A stretch of 64,000 nt of DNA from Cyanophora paradoxa (Eukaryota > Glaucocystophyceae > Cyanophorales > Cyanophoraceae): positions 620,001 through 684,000 of the forward strand of contig QPMI01000408.1 of the NCBI GenBank assembly GCA_004431415.1. Direction: 5' to 3'. The notes beneath the pieces are model-generated. The model did no database searches and was not told the origin of the DNA. It saw nothing but the letters and a program-made list of their open reading frames with translations. The position numbers and the translations under genes were made by a program. How positions within the stretch are numbered: the stretch's first letter is position 1; every line of letters begins with the position of its first letter. Below, piece by piece: positions 45,259 to 56,273 of this stretch.

Positions 45259-45966
45259 CCGCGGCTACGGCGGATGGTGAGTCGATCGGGCGGCTCTGAG
45301 GTGAGGCTCGTGCGCTGTGCGCTCGCAGACGCCGGCCGCGTGGCCCGCAGCTAAAGTCCGCGGCGCAACCGCGACCGCGCTCGCCGAACTCGGAGTGCTG
45401 CCGTCTTCTATAGAGTTGTTCTGGCTTTTACTGTCGCTTCTGACGCTGGCAGCCGCTGGGAGGCCGCGGAAATCGAGGCGACAAGGAACTGGCCCCGGTC
45501 AGTCCCGAGCCGGGGACTCAAGCGCGGATCGACCGAAGCACAGCGCTGGTCAGCCCCAGCGCGTCCGGGCAACGTGGGCGTGTCAGGCTCGTGGCTGGCA
45601 AGCTCACTTTTGAAGAGCGAGGACGCCAGCACTTTTCAGGGTGAGGGCGAGCGGCGTGCGAGGTCGAGCGGCGGCGCCGTCTCCCAGGGCGCTCTGCAGG
45701 TCGCGCTGGGCGAGCATTTGAGGTTTGCAGTTGAATGGAATCGCTTTTGCACGCCTCGCGCCGCGGCTGACCGACCGCGCACAGTGACGTTGAGCGATGT
45801 CGGGCTGGGCTTCGGTGCGCATGCGCAGCTCGCCCTCGCAGGTTTCCAGCCTCAGCGCCTGACATTCGCGCTATGTAGCACACATGCTCGGGTTCTCGCA
45901 CAGCGGCCGCTCCCGTGCGCGACGCAGGACAGCGCCGCGGCGCCGTTGCTGCACTGACCCGGGCGC
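45259..45966. promoter_or_regulatory. Divergent 5' region, FCP1 / coiled-coil PIN gene
   Basis: About 700 bp. A rightward open frame with SQGALQVALGEHLRFAVEW (about 45690-45750) lies after an acceptor-like CTCTGCAG and may be an early exon of the PIN gene. I could not join it with confidence. Confidence 0.35.
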
Positions 45967-48872
45967 TTGCAGCTAGCCGACAAGACAAACGTGCCCCGGG
46001 ACCGGAACGACAGCCACGAGCATGTCAAGGAACTCAAGGAGGAGATTATGAGGCTGAGAGACAAGCTGGAGCGGGAGGAAGACCGCAACAAGCGCCTGGA
46101 ACGCCAGCGGGACAAAGCGGAGGCAGACTGCAAGCTGCTCGTGCGGGAGCGGGACGAAGCGGATGCAGACTTACAAAAGGAGCAGGAGCGTGCGAGGCGG
46201 CTCCAGCGAGAGCGGGACGGCGCGAAGGACGACCTGCGGGACGAGGCGGAGCGTCGCCGCAAAGCCGCACGGGACGCCGAAGCGTCCCGTCTCCACACTC
46301 AGGAGGCCGAGGCGCGGGCGGCCGATGCGAGCAAGGAGCTTCAGGCGGCGCGCGCCGCCCAGCAGGCGTCGGCGGCGGAGGCCGCGGCCGCGAAGCAGCG
46401 CGCGGAGGCGGCCGAGCGGCGGGCCGCGACTGCCGAGTCATCCGCGAGGGCGGCGGAACGGGAGCTGGAGGAGGTGCGGAGGCAGGCAGAGGCCGCGGGG
46501 GCCGCTCGGCAGCAGCTGGAGGAGGAGCGGGAGAAAGCCAAGGCGAGCCTCGCGAAGGCCCGGGAGGAGGCGGGGGCGGCGCGGCAGCGGCTGGAGGAGG
46601 AGCGGACGCGGCGCGAGGCGGCGGAGACTCGCGCCGGGGAGGCCGAGGCGAGGGCGGAGGAAGCGGGGGCGAGGGCCGAGGCGGCCGAGGCGAGGGCCGC
46701 GGCAGCTGAGAGGCAGTTCTCCGAGACAAGCGACCGGCTCGCCTCGGCGGAGGCGGCCCTGCGGACGGTGTCCGCGGAATGGGAGGAGCACCAGGAGGCG
46801 GAGGAGAAGCTGCGGGCGGAAGCGGAGGCGCTGCAGAAGCAGTACGACGACGCCTGCGACACGAACGGCTACCTCCAGGCCAAGCTCGAGGAGGCGATCG
46901 AGGAGGGGAGGGCCAGGACGGGGCGCGCGTCCGCGGCCGGCGGCCGCCGGCGCGCGTTCTCCGTCTCGCCGCCCCGCGCGTCCGACCTCGAGGCGCGCTG
47001 CGCCCCCCAGGTCAGCGACGCGCCCACGTGCATGCTGCGCTCTTGAGCCTCACGGCTCCCTCGCAGAGCTCCGACTCTGCGGAGTTGCCGATGGCGAAGA
47101 TGCGCGTCAGCCTCTCCGCGCGGGCATCGCTTGCAATTGATCGCGCGTCGCTCGGGCGGTCATCACTCGGGCGGACGTCTCTCGCGCGGGCATCGTTCGG
47201 GCGGGCATCGGTCTCGCGGGCAAACACCCTGCGCGCCCCTCCCGCCGGCGCTCGGGCTGACGCCCAGGCAGCGGAGCAGCGTCAGAGGGCAGAGCCCCTC
47301 GCGGGGCGAAGAGAGCTCGGAGGGCGGGCAGGGGCGCCGCGGCCGCCTGAGCGCCATCCCATCGTCGCCCGCGCAGACCCCGGAGGCGCCGGAGAGCCCC
47401 TGCACCCCGAAGCCGGCGCCCGCGCGGCCGCTTTGCGCCGTGTCGCCCGGCGGCGCAATCACGACGCCCGCGCGGGCGGCCGCGGCCGCGGAGCGGCCGA
47501 AGCGGCCGCGCTCGAGCCCGCCCTCCGCCGGCCGCCACCGCTCCGTTTCTTTCTTAAATGACGAGCTTCGGGTGCCCGGGCACGCGGCGGCCCCGTCGGC
47601 GTCGCCCGCCATTGTGCAGCAGCAGAAGCGGCCGCGGCAGAGGGACGACGATGCCGACCCGGAGGCCTCGGAGCGGGAGAAGTGGCTCCAGATGAACCCG
47701 CGGGAGTTTCAGCGGGAGCTGCAGCGGATCTCCGCGCTCGTGCTGACGGCCTCGGAGCGGGCGGAGTGGCTAGCGAGGGCAAGGGACCGGCAGCGCGAGA
47801 CGAAGCGGCAGCTGGTGGACCTGGAGAATCAGTGCCGCAGAGACCACTTCCTCGAGCTGTACGCTCTCCCTTCTAGCCCCCGCGATTCCCGTGATTGCAC
47901 ACTGTTATCTTACAACAACCTAAAACCTAACATCGCAGTGCCTTCTACAACCACGTGCGGAAGAGGTTCTACCACCCGAATGAGGCTCGTGCCTTCAGCG
48001 CCCCGGTGCGACGTGTCGGATGACGGCGCCGCGCAGGATAGCGGGACCTTCTACGTCATCGCGGACACGAACATCTACCTGCACTGCAACTGGGAGCGCC
48101 TGCTCGGCTACTCCGCCCGCGGCGTGCTCCTTATCGTCCCTGGCCCCGGTGCGCGATGATTCCAAGGTCCGGAGCCCTCGCCCGTTCCGATCCGCTTACA
48201 CCCTCGAAGTGGAGTGGGAGCTGGACGGCTTGAGGAAACCGGATTCGCGGCAACGCGAGCGCGACAGGGAGGCGGTGCGCGCGAAGCCCTGCGCTTGACC
48301 GGCCGCGGCCTGATTCGAGCCCCCCGGCTGCTGCGCGCGCAGGCGTGCAAGGCGGTCTCAGATATCCAGCGGCACGTGACGGGGAACGTGCGGATCCCCG
48401 CGCTGCGCACGGCGCTGCGGCACGAGCGCCTCCCGCTGCCGGTGCACGGCCCCCGCGCCAAGAACAACGATGACCTCATCATCGAGTGCGCCGCCTACTT
48501 CTCGGTCGTGCGTCCCGTCCACCTCCCCCTCCCCCTCCGGTATTCTTCTCAGGGAGGCCGCGCGCAGGTCGCCGAGTCGCCGGAGCGCGCGATCATCGTG
48601 TCCCACGACAAGGTCGGCGCTGGAGCTAACTGCCCCCTGTGCCTAGCTATAGGCCTTCGCGCGCCGACGCAGCTGCACAGGCCGTTGTGATCCGGGCGGC
48701 GAGCTTCGGGATATGCGCCCTCGAACTCGCCGAAGCCCTGGAGGAGCTCGACAGCGTGAGCCGCCCGGGCCCCATATTGCACCCTGCTTTCCTCACGCCC
48801 CTTCCTCACGCCCCGCCGCCCCAGATGGACGACGGCCTGGCCGCCCCTTCATCAGCTGCAGGTAGCTGCTGA
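45967..48872 (+). CDS. Long coiled coil + PIN nuclease-like domain protein
   Basis: The N-terminal half (about 45970-46920) is an uninterrupted coiled coil of heptads rich in Glu, Arg and Ala (LKEEIMRLRDKLEREEDRNK and on). A Ser/Arg repeat region follows (47110-47230: RASLGRSSLGRTSLARASFG). After linkers comes REKWLQMNPREFQRELQRIS. The C-terminal domain is PIN-like: GTFYVIADTNIYLHCNWERL, VEWELDGLRK, KAVSDIQRHVTGNVRIPALR, KNNDDLIIECAAYF and ERAIIVSHD. The Asp in ADTN, Glu in ELDG and paired Asp in NNDD match metal-binding PIN positions, as in Swt1 or SMG6-type ribonucleases. It ends LEELDS, spliced to MDDGLAAPSSAAGSC. RNA cleavage or decay is the likely activity. The frame starts at an acceptor (GCTTGCAG), so the first exon is missing. 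Confidence 0.7.
47105..47230 (+). repeat. 15-bp coding repeat, R-(S/A/T)-S-(L/F)-(G/A)
   Basis: Inside the PIN-protein gene, about seven degenerate units of 15 bp ((T/C)CG(C/G)GCG(G/C)(A/T)C(A/G)TC-like) encode RASLA, RASLG, RSSLG, RTSLA, RASFG and RASVS. Each unit presents a basophilic-kinase-like R-x-S site. Confidence 0.7.
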
Positions 48873-49208
48873 GCAGAGAATCAAGTACAGTGCAGATTAT
48901 TATAAGCTGTAGAATCAGATACCGGGTAAGCTGATCGAGGATGTGTGAGGATGCACGAGAGCCCACCGTGCCATCGCACGGTGTGAGGATGCACAGTGGC
49001 ACAATTTGATCGCACGGGTACGAGCATCTGACAATGTTCAGCGTTCCAGCCCCAATTGCAACGTTGACTACGTTCAGTTAACGTTCAAGCCTGAAATTGA
49101 CGTTCAGGGCCACTGTTTAGTTTATCTCGCTCGCATTAGGCATCGATTTCGCTATAGCCCACCGCACCGCAGCGCGCTCCCGATCATAAAGTTCACCGAC
49201 CTGCAGCG
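48873..49208. other. Spacer
   Basis: About 335 bp, AT-richer, between the PIN gene stop and the LamG-like start. A direct repeat of GTGTGAGGATGCAC(A/G)(G/A) occurs near 48943-48996. No gene. Confidence 0.5.
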
Positions 49209-50727
49209 ATGCATATGCGCGTATTGCACGCAACGCTGCAGCTGATAGTTGCGGCTGCGGCCATTGGACTCGCGTCTGCGGCTGAACCGTGTGCTGAGCT
49301 GCGCCCCACCGACCAGCGATTTAAGGCATGCGCAAGCCCCCGGATTGCTCGTTTCTTCTCCCTTCCCGTACAGCGACACGCGCGTGACGGTGTACGCGTG
49401 CGCGAGCAGATGGCTTTGACGCTCGCAGGGGCGGAGATCGGCAGCCTCAGCTGGACCACCTCTCAAAGCATTACAGCCGAACTCTGGGTTCGTTGCTCCA
49501 GCTCGGGCTCCGTCCCGTTACATATGCAGGCCCAAGCTTAAGCTTGGTGGCTGACGCGTACTTCCGCCGCGCAGGGAAAGTTAAACGGTTTTCCCCCTTC
49601 CGGGGACGTGTCAGAGGCTTTCGCCTTCGCGAATGATCTCGGTTCCGTGTCGTCACCGCTCTGTAGTGGTCCGCGTGAATTTGCACTGGTTGGAGCAGCC
49701 CCTTAAATTCGCTTAAATTCGAATGTTGCTCGCAGTGGTTGGAGCAACCCCAACCCCCACCACCCCGGAGTTTTACTGTTTGATCCCCACCAGTCCAACT
49801 TCAACCAGTAGCATATATGCTGACAACCCGTCTGCTTTCTCTTCCTCCATGGTTCGCCCTTCAGCCTTTTTTATGTCTCAGAACGTGCATGCAAAAGTGC
49901 ACGCACAGTTGAGCTACTGGACACACTACGCGTTTGTCCTCGATAACGATGCGGGGTACGCTCGTATCACCATCTACCTGAACGGCTCCCGCTTTGGCGC
50001 TGCGACGGCGGCGGCTATGCTGCCCGCTTCTCCTATCATCGCCCAGCCAAGAATCGCAATCCAGCTCGAGCCGGGCTCCGTCAGCCAGGGGGGCTTCCTG
50101 TCCATGCGGGAGGTTCGCACCACATGGCCGCCTCACGGCGCCTCCACCGTTCCACACTCAGCGAACGCCCCCGCCCCCGCCCCCCGCCCACCTCCCCTCC
50201 CCCCCCCCGCCCCCCGCCCCCCCCCTAGAGGCCTCCCCCCCCCGCCCCCTCCCCTCTTCTCCCCCACTTTCTTCCCCCCCCCCGCTTACCCCCCTTCCCC
50301 CCTTTTCACCCCCGGGCAGGTTCGCTACTGGAGCCGCGCGCTCACCCTGAGCGAAATTTTCGACCACTGGTCCCGGCGGGTCATCTACCAAGGCGAGCAG
50401 TACCCCTCCAATCCATCTCTTCTCGTCAACGGTACATTTACATCCCCTTCTCAACTTGCTGCTGTTTCTGCTGACGCTCTGCTGCCCCCGCCAGTGCCAC
50501 TCACGCTTGGCGATCTCCCGATTGGCGTGCCCGTGTACCCGTCTAACTTCACCAATGACGTGACGGGTACATCGTTCACCGATGTGGGCGGCGGCGCGTC
50601 GGCAGTCTTCATCAATCAGTCGCCCCTGGAGGCTTTTCTGTGCAACCCGCCAGCTTTTCTGGAGATTCGTGGGGGCGCCTCTGTCCTCATCGACGGCGGC
50701 CACATCTGCATCGGCAGCACCTGCTGA
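49209..50727 (+). CDS. Secreted LamG/concanavalin-like protein
   Basis: The start MHMRVLHATLQLIVAAAAIG, followed by LASAAEPC, is a good signal peptide. The rest reads as a LamG_3/ConA-like jelly-roll: GSLSWTTSQSITAELWVRC, later AQLSYWTHYAFVLDNDAGYA, RITIYLNGSRFGAATAAAM, then VRYWSRALTLSEIFDHWSRR and a C-terminal region with GTSFTDVGGGASAVFINQS, ending GGHICIGSTC. The pairs W.HYA...D and V..Y...G, and the V.YWSRALT.SEI strand, are typical of LamG repeats. A 200-nt pyrimidine-rich segment (about 50120-50319), which can be read as a Pro-rich linker, is best treated as an intron, because splicing GAG to GTTCGC rebuilds REVRYWSRAL. Borders of the exon near 49560-49700 are not settled. A cell-surface or secreted carbohydrate-binding role is plausible. 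Confidence 0.6.
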
Positions 50728-51230
50728 TGCGCGCGCGCCCCACTCCCAGCCGGCGCCGGCGCCTCATCTCGTACCACGATACCCCGTATACGTATACGTT
50801 AAGGACCAGCTACCGGCCCCATCCCGGGCCGGGACCTCGGGGCCCCCGCGCCCTCATCTTGGCAACGATGAGCTGGCCATGGCCTGCCCCTGTTTACGTT
50901 GCCCGAGCAAGGATGTGCAAGCAGTTCGATTTCTATTTACAGAAACGTTGATGTGTGCACGTGTGCGCCGCTTCTAATATTATGACGTGTCAAGTCATCG
51001 ATGTTCATCGCGAGTACTATAGCACGGTCGCATGCTCACTGAACAATGCAGTTCTAGTCACCGGGGTGAAGTGAATCTCGGCGCCTGCGCTTACGCATGT
51101 ACGGGCGCAAGAAGTCAGACCGGCGGCCGCGGCAGACTGCAACGCAGATGCGCACGCCGCAGCCGGGCCCCGCAGCCGCAGCCAAATCACCCCGTGAAGT
51201 GGATCTCGGCACCTGCGCAAGCGCGCGACA
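50728..51230. other. Spacer, convergent 3' ends
   Basis: About 500 bp without a supported exon. Two similar 25-bp stretches (GGTGAAGTGAATCTCGGCGCCTGCGC near 51063 and CGTGAAGTGGATCTCGGCACCTGCGC near 51191) form a direct repeat about 128 bp apart. Confidence 0.5.
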
Positions 51231-51604
51231 TCAGAGCACTGCGGCAGCTGCACTCGCGCGCGCACTGCGGCCCGCGAAGCAGGGCAACGAAAGCGCTAGC
51301 GTACCAAGGAACTGGCAGGCGGCGCGCTTGACGATGGTGCCGACGACCGAGTCGCCGGCCGGCTCCTCACGGATGGGACCGATCGGGTCGGCTTGGATCG
51401 TGTTGCCGGCGGCGTCCTTCCAGTGGCGCTGCGGCTGGACGATAGCGAGCAGACGAAGGCCGTGGTTGCTGTGCCGGAGCACAAACTCCACATCCTCGTA
51501 CGATACCTGCACGGCCGGCCAGGGCGTCAGCGGGAGCGCTAGCGAACGCACAAGACCGTGAGGCGAGGAGCGGCGCGGCGAACCGAATTCACAGGCGAGG
51601 CCAT
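51231..51604 (-). CDS. Small unknown protein, about 85 residues
   Basis: Not recognised. Three exons give a start MASPVNSVRRAAPRLTVLC, which looks like an organelle presequence. It is spliced to VSYEDVEFVLRHSNHGLRLL, AIVQPQRHWKDAAGNTIQAD, PIGPIREEPAGDSVVGTIVK and RAACQFLVL. Introns: about 51502-51546 and 51239-51304. The second exon has a coding-like composition and balanced residue use. The Arg/Ala-rich N-terminus suggests a mitochondrial or plastid location. The gene is head to head with the DnaJ/DUF2389 gene. Confidence 0.5.
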
Positions 51605-51964
51605 CGTCCGAGTTTACCGGCCCTCCAATTCCTTCGAGCGGGGAGCTTGTGCGCGGGGAGGCGCGCCTGGCAGGGAGCTTGAGGCGACAAGATTGAGGCG
51701 GAGCGCATTTTTGAAGCCGAGCCGGGTTGGACAGTTGACGAGGTTGAATGACTTCAAAGGACGCGCGATCAAGCCACTTGACTCGAGGAGGGTACTGGTG
51801 CAATGACACGCAGCCGCGTACCCCTCAGTTCGACTCGCTTCTCGTCCCAGGCGTGCCTTGGCCGCTTCCCGGGAACGGCAGCGGCCTATTTTAGTCGGTA
51901 GCTATCGGCTCGTTGAGTCTGGGACGCCGCACACGCCTGCACGTGCACGCAAGCAGTCCAGCGC
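51605..51964. promoter_or_regulatory. Divergent 5' region, small unknown / DnaJ-DUF2389
   Basis: 360 bp between divergent starts. No exon or clear core element seen. Confidence 0.35.
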
Positions 51965-53016
51965 ATGATGGACTTCTTGGTCTCCGCTTTACACGCGCAG
52001 CTGCAACCGGCCCTTCCGCTTGCCGTACAGATTGGCGGCGCACATCCGCCGGCGCCGCCGAGCGCATTTCGTGCACCCGGCGGCTATAGCTATGGGGCGG
52101 CCGGAAGGAGCGCGCCTGCGCTCGGAGCGTTCGGGAGATGGGCCTTCTTCTCTCAGCAGGCCCGCCCGGTCATCGGCCCGGCGCCGAGCGTCGTCCCGCC
52201 AGCAGCGGCAAGCGACGACGGGCGGCTACGCCTCTGCAGGAATTGCCAGGGCAAGCTCTGCGTCGCCTGCAAAGTGGTGCGACTATGAGACCGCCCATGC
52301 CGCAGTGCGCCGCTCAAATAGAAAGGACCGAAGTGACCCGGCTGGCGCGCGCGCAGTGCTCCGGCCGGGGCACGCTCGCCAAGGGAGGCTTCCACTCCCG
52401 CCGCAACCCCATCCGGGAGGACCGCCTCGTAGGTGCACACGCGCCCGACTCGCAGTATCGCTTCAGCTCAAGTGGGCCCGCGCAGACTCGAAGTGGACGA
52501 GCGCGAAGCCGGTCGTTGGCTGGCGGCACTTCCGCGTCCTCGAGACGATGCGCGAGCGGCGGGAGGAGGGTGGCAAGCCGTCCCTCCGCGCGCGGCTCCA
52601 AGCCACCTGCGCCCCGGACACCACCGTCTGGATCGACGCTGAGGTCGGCGTACCCCCTCCTATGGCGCGCTACCCCCCGCCCCCTTCTGACGGGAGCGGC
52701 GCCGATGCAGGAGCTCAAGAGCCGCGACGCATGGATCGCGGGCTGGATCACGAAGGAGGCGCGCGCATACCTCCCTTGCAACCCCGCACCCCCCTTCCGA
52801 CCCTGTACCCCGGCTCACCCTCCCGCAGGAGCTGACGGAGCGGGCGGCGCGGGCCGCGACGACGTGTCCATCGTGCCGCGGCCGCACCGTTGTACCCTGC
52901 CCCAGGCGAGCCCCTGCCCCGCCCCCACCCCGTCTTGCCCCGCTCCGCTCCGCCCCTCCCCAGGCCCAGGCTTGACCGCTCCTGCGCGCAGGTGTAAGGG
53001 CGCTGGCGTGCAGTAG
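51965..53016 (+). CDS. DnaJ-type zinc finger + Trp-rich DUF2389 (TIGR02450) protein
   Basis: Start MMDFLVSALHAQLQPALPLA, then an Ala/Pro/Gly-rich N-terminus that could be a plastid transit peptide (its bounds are unclear). A first Cys module is LRLCRNCQGKLCVACK, spliced to CSGRGTLAKGGFHSRRNP. The central domain reads LKWARADSKWTSAKPVVGWR, HFRVLETMRERREEGG, LRARLQATCAPDTTVWID, then ELKSRDAWIAGW, which matches the Trp-rich TIGR02450/DUF2389 family known mainly from cyanobacteria and algae (K.TS..P..GWRHF, ELRDR..W..GW). A second Cys module closes the protein: TTCPSCRGRTVVPC, spliced to PRCKGAGVQ. That splice uses a GC donor (52906) and restores CxxCxGRx4CxxCxGxG, the DnaJ zinc-finger pattern. 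A plastid chaperone-like or assembly role is plausible. No J-domain is present. Confidence 0.75.
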
Positions 53017-53527
53017 CGACCGAACCACGACCCGTCACGCTTCCTCCGATCCGAGGCTCGTTCCGCTGTCAGTGTCCTCCCGGCCCGGCCCAGCCCCGCC
53101 GCCGCCGCCCCGCCTCCTCGCCCGCCGCTTCCCCTCCCTCCAGCCCCATTCCTGCTGCCTCCTGGGCGCTCTTCCCGCCAGCCCCGCTCGCTCTTCCTTG
53201 GGCGGGGGTCTCTCAGGCCTCCCCCGCCGCGCCCAACGCGCCGCGCTGTTCAGGCTTCGAAACCCCGCTCGTGCCGCACGTCTCCCTCCACCCGTCCTTC
53301 CATCCACCCACTCTCTCCCGCCCAGCTCCAGCTCTCAGTCTGCCCCGACGCTAATCTGATCCCGCCCACCCGACCTGTCCGTGGCTTCCGCCGCAATCGC
53401 TTGCATGGATGAAACTCGAAAGAGAGCGCTCGGCGCGCGGGGGAGGGTGTTACGTTACAGGGAGCGAGTTCGAAGAGAGAAGAGGGGAGGAGGCGGGAAA
53501 GAGAGAGAGGAAGGAGGAGGGGGCGGG
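53017..53527. other. Pyrimidine-rich spacer, convergent 3' ends
   Basis: About 510 bp. The plus strand is strongly C/T-rich from 53080 to 53360, then G/A-rich to 53525. No gene supported; a Pro/Ser-rich reading on the plus strand follows from composition. Confidence 0.5.
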
Positions 53528-55903
53528 CTAGGGGTCGGTGCGGAGGCGCTTGGAGATCTGGGTGCGGAAGTCGGAGCAGAGGCCGGCGGCCGTCTCCGAG
53601 ATCCGCCTCAGGCGGTACCCGTCCACCCGCTGGGCCTCCGCGTGGAGCCGGTCGGAAAGGGCCTTCAGGTCCTCCGCCGAGAGGGCGCTGTCGGCGTGGG
53701 AAGGTGAGAAGAGCTGTGATGAAGCGCAGACAGAGAGAAAGCGTAGAGGGCCTACCTGACGTGCGCCTCGGAGAGCTGGACGGCGGTGGCGAGCTGGCCC
53801 TGGAGCTCGCGCGCCCTCTGCTCGGCGGCCAGCGCGCGCCGCTCGAAGCCGGCGAGGCCCTCCCGCAGCCGCGTCGCGTCCGCCTCCGCCCGCTCGGCAC
53901 TGCCCGTCAGCGCGCGCAGCTGCGAGAGCGTCTGCTGGAGGCTCTCCGCCGTCTTCTGCACGTTCCACGTCGCGACCTGGAGCTCCTAGGAGGAGCACGA
54001 GGCGGAGCTTAGAAGCGCTTAGATGGGAGGAGGGAAGGCACGCACCTCTAACTGGGAGTCGTCCGCGGATTTCGGTGCGCGGCCGAAGAAGGAGGAGGAG
54101 GGCGCGGGGAGCGGCGGGGCGGCGGGGAGGGGCTGGATGGGCTCAGGGAACGGCGCCGAGGCGAAAGGGACCGCGGCTCGCGCCGCCGCGGGGGCCGGGG
54201 CCGGGGCGGAGACGGGGGTGGGGGCGAGGGAAAGGGCGAGGGCGGGGCGGGGCCGGAGGCGGGGCGGGGCGGGGCGGGCGGGGCCAGGGCGCGCAAGGGA
54301 CGAGTCGCCGCCGCCGGGGCCGGGGCGGAAGCGAAGCCGGAGGGCACGACGATGGCGGGCGGCAGGCCGGGCGCGGCGGCGGGGGCGCCCCCGCCGACGG
54401 ACCAGACGCGGACCGTGCGGTCCCTGGAGCAGGTAACGATCCTGCCCCCGTCCTGCGCGCGCCGCCCGAGGCGCAGTCAGGCAAAAGAGAGCGAGCGATC
54501 CAATCCGGCCGGGCGCAGGGGGGGCGGGGAGGGGCAGCGGACCGCGGAGATGGCGACCGAGTAGGCTATACCCCCGTGTCCGCAGAGCTGCCGGATCAAA
54601 TTCCCCGCCGGGCTCCAGAGCCGCACGGCCCCGTCGTCGCTGACGGACGCGATGAGAGTCCCGTCCTGGCAAGCAGCGATCAGAAATCCGGAGCGACCCC
54701 GGATCAAATCCAGTGCGATCCGACCCGCCCACCTTAAATTTGAGTTTTCTAATGCCCCGGATCTAATGAGATTTGATCCCACCCACCCACCTTGGAGTAG
54801 GCGACGCCGTTGACTTCGCCGGCGGAGGCGTTGATGCAGCGGAGGAGCGCCCCCGTCCTCGTCTCCCACACCCGCACCGTCTTGTCGTACGAGCCGGAGA
54901 CCAGCCTGGACCCGTCCTGGAAGGCAAGACGCTCAGAGTTTGTTCGATCGGAAGGTGCGGGGCGGGGCGGGGCGGGGCGGGGCGGACCGGGGAGAAGGCG
55001 AGGGAGCTGACGGTACCCGTGTGCCCGCAGATGTCGAGGGGCGGCGCGTGCCCCCCCAGCCGTATGTCGCTCACAACGACCTTGTTCTCGTACGCCCCGG
55101 CCGCATAGAACCCGTTCTAGGGCGGGCCGGGTCAGGTGGGGGGTGGGGGTGGGGGGGGGGAAGGGAGGGGGGAAGGGGGCCGCGGGGGTACAGGGCGCAC
55201 GGGCGAGCAAGCGACGGCGAGCACGGGCTCGTCCCCGCACTCCCACAGGTCGACGGGGTCCGTGTCGGCGGCCCCGGGCGACCAGAGCGAGGCGCAGCCG
55301 TCCCCGTTGCCGATGACGACGATGGCCGCGTCCTAGGGGCGCGCTGAGCTGTGGTGGGAAGGCCGCGGGAAGGGGCGAGGGATTATCCAAAGCTCAGCAC
55401 CGGCGAGAAATCGGCGGCGTAGACGCTGCTCTCGAGCCGGAGGAGCTGGAGCCGGCTCATCGAGTGCGCGTCCCAGATCGACACGCGCTTCCCCCCCGAC
55501 GACACGATGCGCGATCCATCCGAAGAGAAGCGCACGTTGACGACGCGCTTGCCCACGAGCGCGCGGTCCCAGCAGCGCAGCTCCCGCGCGTCGGGGGCCG
55601 ACCAGAGGCGGATCGTGCCGTCGGCGGAGGCCGACACGACGAGCCGCCCATCCTACAGCGTCAGGAACATGTGCATTAGATGAAAGAGGCCGCTGGAGGC
55701 ATCTGGAGCTAGCTGTAGCTTGGCGCCTGCTGTTCCGCTCTCGGTGCGAGGCTCGCTGTCCTAGACCCTCGCGGCGCGCTGAGACGCCGCCCTCGCCGCA
55801 AGCGCACCTTGGCGATGTCGACTCCCGTTACGTCGTCCGTGTGTCCTGTCAGAACGACGCTGCTCGGCTCGGCCGCCGCCCATCTTTGAGCGGCGGTGGC
55901 CAT
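53528..55903 (-). CDS. WD40 beta-propeller + coiled-coil protein (no RING)
   Basis: Start MATAAQRWAAAEPSSVVLTG (55903). WD40 repeats follow, each typically ending at an intron: GHTDDVTGVDIAK, GRLVVSASADGTIRLWSAPD, GSRIVSSGGKRVSIWDAHSM, NGDGCASLWSPGAADTDPVD, ICGHTGTVSSLAFSP, GSRLVSGSYDKTVRVWETRT, GTLIASVSDDGAVRLWSPAG and GGRIVTCSRDRTVRVWSVGG. A Pro/Ala linker leads to a coiled coil: LQVATWNVQKTAESLQQTLS, AEQRARELQGQLATAVQLSE, AHVR, then LSAEDLKALSDRLHAEAQRV. It ends SKRLRTDP. The coiled coil clearly matches that of the neighbouring gene at 56274-58472 (GQLETAVQLSDAH, LKELADRLHREARRVD), but the RING seen there is absent here. A protein-interaction scaffold is likely; partners unknown. Confidence 0.8.
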
Positions 55904-56273
55904 CGCTCCCGCGCGTCCCTCACTGATACGGCTGGCTACGATCTACCGTCCGCGCTCGCGGCTAACGCTCAGCGGCTCGGGGCTCAAAGCCCAGTCATCG
56001 CGGTCCAACGCTGGAGCTCGCAGCGCGCCTTGCAGGGACTAAGCCCAACGGGACTGCAATGCCGTACATGCGCTGATGAGCCTCAGCTGTGACTGTGGCC
56101 TGCCTTTGGTCGCGTACCCCTTGCACTTCCCGCGGACCCGCGAATCCCGCCAGGACCGCCTCCCAGCTAGGACATCGACAGGTCATGTCTGCAGAGGGAC
56201 CATTCGCGCTCAGTTAAGAGTGTAGCTGGCAGCGCTAGCGCTGCAAGCGGCAGCGCTGGCAAGTCCGGCTGCA
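55904..56273. promoter_or_regulatory. Divergent 5' region between WD40 paralogues
   Basis: 370 bp between start codons of two related genes. No exon seen. A symmetric arrangement suggests that an inverted duplication formed the pair. Confidence 0.4.

Noticed and set aside
50160-50310. Pro-rich protein segment in the LamG-like gene
   Set aside because: Better explained as a pyrimidine-rich intron, since splicing rebuilds a typical LamG strand.
53250-53900. Leftward open frame of about 216 codons overlapping the end of the WD40 gene
   Set aside because: Its frame differs from the coiled-coil frame that matches the paralogue; composition is low-complexity.
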